Positions 57,467 to 64,000 of a DNA stretch of 64,000 nt are shown piece by piece. This DNA is from an uncultured Clostridia bacterium (GTDB lineage Bacteria; Bacillota; Clostridia; Christensenellales; Borkfalkiaceae). The notes under the pieces are model-generated. The model was not told the origin of the DNA, made no database searches, and saw nothing but the letters and a program-made list of their open reading frames with translations. The translations under genes were made by a program, and so were the position numbers. The stretch lies in NCBI GenBank assembly GCA_947598205.1, contig CANQFB010000006.1, positions 1 to 64,000 on the forward strand, written 5' to 3'. Positions within the stretch are counted from its first letter, which is position 1, and each line of letters begins with the position of its first letter.

Positions 57467-57931
57467 TCAACCGATATAGACGATCTCTTTGCCGCTCCGT
57501 TCGGCACACTTCACGGTATAGGCCGCGCCGCCCGTCGCCCGCTTGCAATAGGCCAGAAGAAGATCGGCTTTTTCCACCATATAGCGGTCTCTTGCGAGAA
57601 AACAGCCGTTAAAAAAGGTGGGCGAAAGGACGGTCTTGATCTCGCACCACGAGAGGAGCGTGCGGAATTTTTTCCTGCACGATGCGGGCATACCATGTTC
57701 GTATCCCGCATAGGGAATACATGCCTCAATGCGGACATGGTACCGTTGTTTCAGGTCCACAAGACATTCGAGCGCCACGAGGTCGAACCCCCGCGCCATG
57801 CCGCAACAAAAATAGGTATAGCCCCTCTTGATCAGCTCTTCGAGCGCATCGTAGAGGGCGTTCGTATCGAAATCTTCGGGAAGGTCTCTGTGCCCTGTGA
57901 GGGCGCAAATTTTTTCCATAGCGTCGTTCAT
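57467..57931 (-). CDS. SLOG/YpsA-like (DUF1273) family protein
   Basis: MNDAMEKICALTGHRDLPEDFDTNALYDALEELIKRGYTYFCCGMARGFDLVALECLVDLK; overlaps rsmG stop. Confidence 0.82.
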   Translation of the reverse strand: MNDAMEKICALTGHRDLPEDFDTNALYDALEELIKRGYTYFCCGMARGFDLVALECLVDLKQRYHVRIEACIPYAGYEHGMPASCRKKFRTLLSWCEIKTVLSPTFFNGCFLARDRYMVEKADLLLAYCKRATGGAAYTVKCAERSGKEIVYIG

Positions 57932-58614
57932 ACGATGGGATCCTTCCTCTCCGCGCCCCGTCCGCGGGGATATTTGGGGGGCGTCGGCGAAATCTTGCGC
58001 ACGGCGACGAGGGTGCGGCCGCCCATCTTTTCGGGAAGTTCGTAGCGGTATGTCCCCTCTTCCCTTCCTCCGAGGAGGGCGAAGGCCCTCTTCCCATCTT
58101 CGCACTTTTCCCCTTTATAGGCGAGAAAGAGCCCGCCGCGACGCACGAACGGGAGGCAATACTCGGCGAGCGTGGGCATGGGCGCGACCGCCCGCGCACA
58201 GCAGACGTCGTATTTTTCGCGGTAGCCGGGATCTTTTCCCGCATCCTCCGCCCGCTTACAGAGGACTTCGGCATGAAGGCCGAGGAGGGAGACGGCCGTC
58301 CGCAAAAATTCGCACTTCTTCTGCGTGCTCTCGATGAGGGTGAAGAAGAGATCTTCCCGCGCGATCATGAGGGGAATGGAGGGAAATCCCGCACCGCTCC
58401 CCACTTCGGCAACCTTCGCCCCCTGCATAAAGAGTTCCTCCCCCGCGAGCGAATCGAGAAAATGCTTTCCCTCGACCTCGAGCGGATCGGTGATCGCCGT
58501 GAGATTGAACCGCGCGTTGAACTGAAAGAGCAATGTGGAAAACTTCCCGAATTTCTCCCTGTTTTTTTCGAGAAGGGCACGGCATTTTTCAAAATCCGGC
58601 GAAAAATCATTCAT
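57928..58614 (-). CDS. rsmG: 16S rRNA (guanine527-N7)-methyltransferase
   Basis: FSTLLFQFNARFNLTAITDPLEVEGKHFLDSLAGEELFMQGAKVAEVGSGAGFPSIPLMIA. Confidence 0.94.
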   Translation of the reverse strand: MNDFSPDFEKCRALLEKNREKFGKFSTLLFQFNARFNLTAITDPLEVEGKHFLDSLAGEELFMQGAKVAEVGSGAGFPSIPLMIAREDLFFTLIESTQKKCEFLRTAVSLLGLHAEVLCKRAEDAGKDPGYREKYDVCCARAVAPMPTLAEYCLPFVRRGGLFLAYKGEKCEDGKRAFALLGGREEGTYRYELPEKMGGRTLVAVRKISPTPPKYPRGRGAERKDPIV

Positions 58615-58619
58615 GATCG

Positions 58620-58990
58620 GATTATATCACATCTTTTTTGAATTATCAACCCAATGTCGGGAAAGATGTCCACATTTTTCCACATTGTGAAAAGATCGGT
58701 GGATACCTTCACCGCCCGCCCGAAAATTTCTTCCCCGCCGCCCGCGCCGCTCAATTTCCCGAAAATGGGGCTGTGGAAAAGGAAAGCCTGTCCACCGCTT
58801 GTCCACATCCCTTCCACAACTTAAAAATTTTATCTGTTTGCCGAAAATGGGCTAAATCACTTGAATTTTTCGGGAAATTCCTTTATAATGAAGGAAACGC
58901 GCGCGAACGGGAAGGCTTGTCCACATTTCCACGGCGCTTGTTACTATTGCTAAAAACTATTTTTATACTCTCATCAAGATAATGGAGGAA
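58620..58990. other. oriC: Putative chromosomal replication origin (DnaA-box cluster plus AT-rich stretch)
   Basis: TTGTCCACA at 58799 and 58917; ATGTCCACA at 58666; TTTTCCACA at 58677; inverted tgtggaaaa at 58772; AT-rich cttaaaaattttatctgttt; gene orientation switches here and dnaN follows. Confidence 0.75.
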
Positions 58991-58995
58991 ACATC

Positions 58996-60093
58996 ATGAA
59001 ATTTGTCTGCGATGGTCTCACACTCTCCGAGGCGGTCATGAAGGTCAGCAAGGCCTGCGCCGTCAGGACGACGGCTCCCATTATGGAATGTATCCGCATT
59101 TCCGCAAACGGCGACGGGGTCTCCCTCCTCGCGACGGACGGAGAGCTCTCCATCTTAAAGCGCATGAAGGCGGAAGTTCTGGAAGAGGGCGAGATCTGCG
59201 TCCCCGGAAAGCTCTTTGCCGACTTCACCTCCAAATTGCTCGGGGAAGAGATCTCCCTCTCCACGAGCGAGAGAGGGCTCGAGATCAAATACCGCGATTC
59301 GGGAACCTTTATGCAGACGCTCCCCGCCGAAGAATTCCCCTCCCTGAACTTCGAGATCGGGGAAAATTCCTTCGTCATGAAACAGGGCGCGCTCAAAAAG
59401 ATCATCGCCGAGACGACGTTCTGCTGTGCGCAGGATGATTCCCGTCCCGTCCTCAAGGGCTGCCTTCTCGAATTCCGCGATAAGCTCGAGGCGCTTGCCC
59501 TCGACGGGTACAGGCTCGCCCTCTCTCGGGCAGAGATCGTCCAGAAGAGCGGCGAGAAGAGCATCATCTGCCCCGCCCGCACCCTTCTCGAGATTGCCCG
59601 CATGCTCACAGAAGACGAGGAGGAAGTCACCCTCTATACGCAGGGCGGCATGCTTCTTTTCGGGAGCGAGACGACGACCGTCGTCTCCCGCCTCTATCAG
59701 GGAGATTTCATCAAGAAGGAGAACGTCATCCCCTCCCGCTTCACAACGACGGTCACCGTCAAGCGGAGCGAACTTGCGGCGAGCGCGGAGCGCGCCGCCA
59801 TCCTTAACCGCGGGGACAAGAACAACCTCGTCACCCTCGAGATCACGGCGGGCGGCGTGAAGATGACCTCCGTCTCCGATCTCGGCAACGTCTCCGAGAC
59901 GGTGGATGCCACGGTGGAAGGGATCGATCTCACCATCTCGATGAACGCAAAGTTCCTCCTCGACGCCCTGCGCGCCCTCTCGGAGGAAGAGACGGTCATC
60001 TCCTTCAACGGCCCCATCTCCCCCTTCACCCTCCGCAACAAGGAGAGCGGAGAGACGCTCTATTTGATTTTACCTGTGAGAAACGCCGCATAA
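58996..60093 (+). CDS. dnaN: DNA polymerase III subunit beta
   Basis: MKFVCDGLTLSEAVMKVSKACAVRTTAPIMECIRISANGDGVSLLATDGELSI...LILPVRNAA. Confidence 0.95.
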   Translation: MKFVCDGLTLSEAVMKVSKACAVRTTAPIMECIRISANGDGVSLLATDGELSILKRMKAEVLEEGEICVPGKLFADFTSKLLGEEISLSTSERGLEIKYRDSGTFMQTLPAEEFPSLNFEIGENSFVMKQGALKKIIAETTFCCAQDDSRPVLKGCLLEFRDKLEALALDGYRLALSRAEIVQKSGEKSIICPARTLLEIARMLTEDEEEVTLYTQGGMLLFGSETTTVVSRLYQGDFIKKENVIPSRFTTTVTVKRSELAASAERAAILNRGDKNNLVTLEITAGGVKMTSVSDLGNVSETVDATVEGIDLTISMNAKFLLDALRALSEEETVISFNGPISPFTLRNKESGETLYLILPVRNAA

Positions 60094-60186
60094 TCGCTTG
60101 ACGAAGCGGGTGAAAATCCGTATAATCAAACCGTATCCAATTAAAAAGACAATAAACCATTACCATAAAAGGAAGGATTTCTTATC

Positions 60187-60321
60187 ATGAAAAGAACGTA
60201 TCAGCCCAAGAAGAGACAGAGAAGCAAGGTGCACGGATTCCGCAAGCGCATGGCGTCTACGGGCGGAAGAAAGGTCTTGAAGCGCAGAAGAAACAAGGGC
60301 AGAAAGCACCTCACCGCCTGA
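60187..60321 (+). CDS. rpmH: 50S ribosomal protein L34
   Basis: [44 protein letters not shown]; below the ORF-track length cutoff. Confidence 0.97.
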   Translation: MKRTYQPKKRQRSKVHGFRKRMASTGGRKVLKRRRNKGRKHLTA

Positions 60322-60336
60322 AGATAAGAGTGCGCG

Positions 60337-60666
60337 ATGAAGTACCTGCGGCTCAAAAAGGCAAAACAGATCACGCATGTTTTGCGGAGCGGCAAACGTC
60401 TGCACGAGAAGACGCTCACCCTTGCGGTCCTCCCCTCGGATGAGACCGCGATGGCGGTCTGCGTCGGGAAGAGAATGGGCAAAAGTGTGAAACGCAACCG
60501 CATCAAGCGCCTTCTTCGGGAGGCGTTTCGCGGCTATTTGCCCCTCTTAAGACCATGCAAGGTGCTCCTCATCCCCAAAGAGGCGGAAGAATACTCGTTT
60601 GCGGAATTTCGGCGCGACATCGGAAAGATGCTCGCAAAGGAGCGCCTGATTGAAGAGCGTCCGTAA
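60337..60666 (+). CDS. rnpA: Ribonuclease P protein component
   Basis: MKYLRLKKAKQITHVLRSGKRLHEKTLTLAVLP...VGKRMGKSVKRNRIKRLLREAFR. Confidence 0.94.
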   Translation: MKYLRLKKAKQITHVLRSGKRLHEKTLTLAVLPSDETAMAVCVGKRMGKSVKRNRIKRLLREAFRGYLPLLRPCKVLLIPKEAEEYSFAEFRRDIGKMLAKERLIEERP

Positions 60667-60943
60667 AAAGAGAAAGAAGTTTTTTCGCATCCTGAAGGCG
60701 CCGTTTCTTCTTTTCCGCGGCCTTCTCATAAGGGCGATCACCTTCTACCAGCGCCGCCTCTCCCGCCATACCTGCCTCTATACGCCCTCCTGTTCCGAAT
60801 ATACGAAGCGTTGCATCAACACTTGGGGGGCATTTCTCGGCATTATGATGGGGATATGGAGGATCTTGCGCTGCAATCCCCTCTCGAAGGGGGGCGTAGA
60901 CCCTGCGCCCGAACTTCCGTGGAAACGCAAATGGCTCGTATAA
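60650..60943 (+). CDS. yidD: Membrane protein insertion efficiency factor YidD
   Basis: LLIRAITFYQRRLSRHTCLYTPSCSEYTKRCINTWGAFLGIMMGIWRILRCNPLSKGGVDPAP. Confidence 0.95.
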   Translation: MKSVRKKRKKFFRILKAPFLLFRGLLIRAITFYQRRLSRHTCLYTPSCSEYTKRCINTWGAFLGIMMGIWRILRCNPLSKGGVDPAPELPWKRKWLV

Positions 60944-60960
60944 AATCAAGGAAATAAAGT

Positions 60961-62490
60961 ATGGGAATCGATTATACCGTAATCAGCTCCTCGCTCGCGG
61001 GGTTGGATTTCTTGGGAAAGTTTGCCCGCGCCATCATCGAAGGCGTCGGAATAATCGGCCTCGGGATCATCGTGTTTACGCTCGTCCTGAAGGCCATCAC
61101 CCTTCCCTTCGACGTGTATCAGAGATACAAGACGCGTAAACAGACCCTCATCATGCGCGGCATGAAGGACGATCTCGATAAACTGCAAAAGCAGTACGCG
61201 AACGACAAGACGACCTATAACCAGAAGATGATGGAGCTCTATAAGAAGAACGGCTACAGCATGTTCGGAGCTTGCCTTCCCATGATCTTGTCGCTCGTCA
61301 TCCTCATCGTCGCATTTCAGGGGTTCAACTCCTATTCGCGCTACGCCAATGTGAAGCAGTTTGTGGACATGACGGAACAATTCAACGCCGTCGTCCTCGA
61401 ACATGCTACCGATGGAGAGGATTGGCACCTCTCCATCGAGGGCGTTGAAGACGACGCGCTCACCATCCCCCTCACAGAAGAACAGATCGACGGCGGAGAG
61501 ATATGGACGCATACCGACGAAGCGGGCGTCAGCTATCGGGTCTCCCATGATACGGAAGGTACGCAGGAGATCAAGGACGAAGAGGGAAACGTAGTCGAGA
61601 CCGTCGAGAACAAGGTCGTCCGTCTCTGGATCTCCTCCGAAGGCGAGAAGATCTTCATGAACTACCACTATCTCCTCGGAAGCTACGTCTATACCTACGA
61701 CGCGGAAGCGAAGGAAGTCAAGAAGGATTTTGTTCCCGTCGCCCCCGAAAATATCAAGCGCGACTACGAGATCGATTTCGATACCTTCAGAAGCTATCTC
61801 GCAAAGCAGGGCGAGACGGACGAGACCGCCAAGGCCAAGCTCGCAGAGATCGAAGAGAAACTCACCGCCGCAGAGGGCGAAATAACGCAAGAAGTCAAAG
61901 ACCTGTGCACGGGCTATGTGGATAGTTTGGGCGCGGCGGCGGCGAAGGAATATTACCTGAACCACAGATCGGGATTTTTATGGATCAAAAACGTGTGGGA
62001 ATCGGATGCAACGTACAAGCACCCCGTGCCCAAGTCCACGCCCAATGCGAAGGCCATCTCCGCCCTCGACTACACCCGCCTCACTTCCGCCCTCGGCGAT
62101 CAGAAGAAGGAATATAACGGCTACTATATCCTGATCATCCTCTCCATCGGCATGATGGTGCTATCGCAGATCGTCACGATGCGGAGCCAGAAAGAGGCGA
62201 ACAAGTATCAGACGGCCGACGGGCAGGGCGCGAAGACGCAGAAGTTCATGCTCGTCCTCATGCCCATCATCTATGGGATCTTCGCGTTCATGTACAGCGC
62301 GGCGTTCTCCATCTACATGATCATAAGCTCGCTGGTCTCCCTCCTCGTAACGGTGCTTTGCAACCTCATTCTCGGCAGGATTTTCAAGAGGAAGGAAGAC
62401 GACGCCATCCGCGAGAGATACGGCCACAAGCTGGCGTGGAAGGACAGGAAGGACAAAGAGAAGAAATCAAAGACCAAATCGCGCAAATAA
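60961..62490 (+). CDS. yidC: YidC/Oxa1 family membrane protein insertase with large inserted domain
   Basis: VFTLVLKAITLPFDVYQRYKTRKQTLIMRGMKDDLDKLQKQYANDKTTYNQKMMELYKKNGYSMFGACLPMILSLVILIVAFQGF... Confidence 0.92.
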   Translation: MGIDYTVISSSLAGLDFLGKFARAIIEGVGIIGLGIIVFTLVLKAITLPFDVYQRYKTRKQTLIMRGMKDDLDKLQKQYANDKTTYNQKMMELYKKNGYSMFGACLPMILSLVILIVAFQGFNSYSRYANVKQFVDMTEQFNAVVLEHATDGEDWHLSIEGVEDDALTIPLTEEQIDGGEIWTHTDEAGVSYRVSHDTEGTQEIKDEEGNVVETVENKVVRLWISSEGEKIFMNYHYLLGSYVYTYDAEAKEVKKDFVPVAPENIKRDYEIDFDTFRSYLAKQGETDETAKAKLAEIEEKLTAAEGEITQEVKDLCTGYVDSLGAAAAKEYYLNHRSGFLWIKNVWESDATYKHPVPKSTPNAKAISALDYTRLTSALGDQKKEYNGYYILIILSIGMMVLSQIVTMRSQKEANKYQTADGQGAKTQKFMLVLMPIIYGIFAFMYSAAFSIYMIISSLVSLLVTVLCNLILGRIFKRKEDDAIRERYGHKLAWKDRKDKEKKSKTKSRK

Positions 62491-62517
62491 GCGCCCGGAA
62501 TATCAAGAGGAAAGCAT

Positions 62518-63456
62518 ATGGAATTTCAAGGAAAGACGGTAGACGAGGCGATCGAAAACGGGCTGAAAACGCTCGGCGTCGCCCGCGAGGACGTCGAGAT
62601 CGTCGTTCTCGACGCAGGCAGAAAGAAGCTGTTCGGGTCCATTCCCGCCAAGGTGGAGCTGACCGTTAGGGAGAAACTCACCGACGGTGAGCGCGCCGTG
62701 AAGTTTCTCGAAGGGCTCTTCCCCCTCATCGGATCGGGGGCGCGCCCCGTCCTCTCTTCGGAAGAGGAAAAGATCGTGATCGACCTCGAGGGCGAGACCA
62801 AAGACATAATCGGCAGGCGCGGAGAGATCATCGACGCGGTGCAGGTGCTCGCGGGGGCGGTGGCCAACACGGGCAGAAAGGAGTATAAGCGCGTCGTCGT
62901 CGATTGCGGAAACTACCGCGAAGACCGCGAGGAGACCTTGAAACGCCTCGCCTTAAAGCTCGCCGCAAAGGCTGTGAGGACGGGCAAGCGCGTCCGCCTC
63001 GAGCCCATGAACCCCTATGAGCGGCGCATCATCCACTCCGCCCTTTTGGATAGCGAAGAGGTTACGACGCGCTCCGAGGGCAAAGAGCCCGCGCGGTTCG
63101 TCGTCATCACCCCCAAAAATATGAAACCTTATGAAAAGCGCGAAGGGCGCGGCGGCAGAAGAGATGGCCGCGACCATGACCGCGAAGGAAGGGGCCGCGG
63201 AAGAGACGACCGCGGACATGGTATGCGCGGAGAGAGAAAACCTTACGCCCACAGAGACCTTCCCAAAGAGGATACGCCCGCGAGTTCGGGGACGAGTTTC
63301 TCGCGCGGAGGCACGCCGGGATACAAGAAGGGCGGATTTTCCGGCTTCTTCGGGACATATCTCGGAAAAGACGAGGGTGAAGATACCCCCGAGACGAAAA
63401 ACGGGATACCCATGCCCGAGAAAGAGGGCTCCGATATCCCTTCCGACGAAGAATAA
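62518..63456 (+). CDS. jag: Jag/KhpB RNA-binding protein (Jag_N, KH, R3H)
   Basis: MEFQGKTVDEAIENGLKTLGVAREDVEIVVLDAGRKKLFG...GRRGEIIDAVQVL...NPYERRIIHSAL. Confidence 0.93.
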   Translation: MEFQGKTVDEAIENGLKTLGVAREDVEIVVLDAGRKKLFGSIPAKVELTVREKLTDGERAVKFLEGLFPLIGSGARPVLSSEEEKIVIDLEGETKDIIGRRGEIIDAVQVLAGAVANTGRKEYKRVVVDCGNYREDREETLKRLALKLAAKAVRTGKRVRLEPMNPYERRIIHSALLDSEEVTTRSEGKEPARFVVITPKNMKPYEKREGRGGRRDGRDHDREGRGRGRDDRGHGMRGERKPYAHRDLPKEDTPASSGTSFSRGGTPGYKKGGFSGFFGTYLGKDEGEDTPETKNGIPMPEKEGSDIPSDEE

Positions 63457-63464
63457 AAGTGCAT

Positions 63465-63505
63465 AAAAAAAGGACCTGCAAACGAGCAGGCCCTTCTTTT
63501 TTTCG
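63465..63505. terminator. Bidirectional terminator
   Basis: aaaaaaaggacctgcaaacgagcaggcccttcttttttt. Confidence 0.8.
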
Positions 63506-63736
63506 TCAGTTTTCTTCGAGCCACTTTTTGGCGTTGGCTTTCGTGTAGGCCGTGATCTTCGCCGTGGCATAGGCAGAGGCTTCGCCGCCGTTTGTGTAGA
63601 GGAAGTAATCCCCCTCCGGCGTCTGATACATCGTCCTCTCATACCCCGCGGGATCGCCGAACTCGCCGAAGGTCACCTTCTTTACGATGGTCGCCTTATC
63701 GGTGTCGTAGGTCTTCGTCCTCGTCGTCTTCACCAT
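63506..63736 (-). CDS. Small hypothetical protein
   Basis: aggaggagaaagttATG RBS; MVKTTRTKTYDTDKATIVKKVTFGEFGDPAGYERTMYQTPEGDYFLYTNGGEASAYATAKITAYTKANAKKWLEEN. Confidence 0.75.
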   Translation of the reverse strand: MVKTTRTKTYDTDKATIVKKVTFGEFGDPAGYERTMYQTPEGDYFLYTNGGEASAYATAKITAYTKANAKKWLEEN

Positions 63737-63909
63737 AACTTTCTCCTCCTCTTGCATTGGTAATTCTATTGTAGCGGCAAAATGTATTTTCGTCAAGGAA
63801 AGCCGCCGCAAACGCAAAATTTAGTGTCTTTTGATCGCTCTTTTCACTCTGTGAAGCCGCTCAATATTTTTTTGTTACATTCAAACATCGAGGCGGCGAT
63901 CGCGCGGGC

Positions 63910-64000
63910 TCACTTGCGAATGAAGAACTTTCTGCTCTCGCGCTCTTTCACGGCCCTTCCGACCGTTTCGCCTTCGCCCGCAGACTCTTCCCCATAGGTA
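63910..64000 (-). CDS. Possible C-terminal end of a CDS continuing beyond the window
   Basis: Open minus-strand frame ...TYGEESAGEGETVGRAVKERESRKFFIRK*. Confidence 0.3.
   Translation of the reverse strand, partial: TYGEESAGEGETVGRAVKERESRKFFIRK

Noticed and set aside
58620-58990. ACCATGTCCG motif as a parS or KOPS element
   Set aside because: Not palindromic like Firmicutes parS (TGTTNCACGTGAAACA), and orientations are mixed on both sides of the putative origin, so not a KOPS-type polar motif.

Overview
The window is a gene-dense chromosomal segment of a GC-rich Firmicutes/Clostridia-like bacterium; sporulation genes spmA/spmB and Gram-positive-type housekeeping genes support this placement. 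It appears to run into the replication origin. Genes left of about 58.6 kb are mostly on the minus strand. A cluster of DnaA-box-like sequences lies at about 58.62-58.99 kb, followed by dnaN-rpmH-rnpA-yidD-yidC-jag on the plus strand. Recognisable housekeeping genes include rlmI, ppdK, rpmA/rplU, tatD/metG, spmA/spmB, comF, rpsI/rplM, alaS, cysS, cysE, lgt, hppA, pckG and rsmG, plus four tRNAs. Accessory content is mainly large secreted or lipoprotein surface proteins (BspA-like LRR, DUF6273-like, DUF5050-like) and many intergenic palindromic repeat modules. The strongest unexplained signals are: (1) two copies of a promoter-proximal structured leader RNA, with compensatory stem changes and an intrinsic terminator, upstream of unrelated surface lipoprotein genes, which looks like an undescribed cis-regulatory RNA; (2) a 10-mer ACCATGTCCG found about 10 times in coding, intergenic and terminator-loop contexts, in several reading frames and both orientations, resembling a DUS or other chromosome-wide signal; (3) two zinc-ribbon membrane-protein genes whose promoters both carry a G9 tract in the -35/-10 spacer, suggesting phase variation; (4) an intergenic repeat module inserted in frame in metG; (5) an origin region with dnaN but no dnaA. 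All calls come from reading the sequence and the ORF track; no database search was run.
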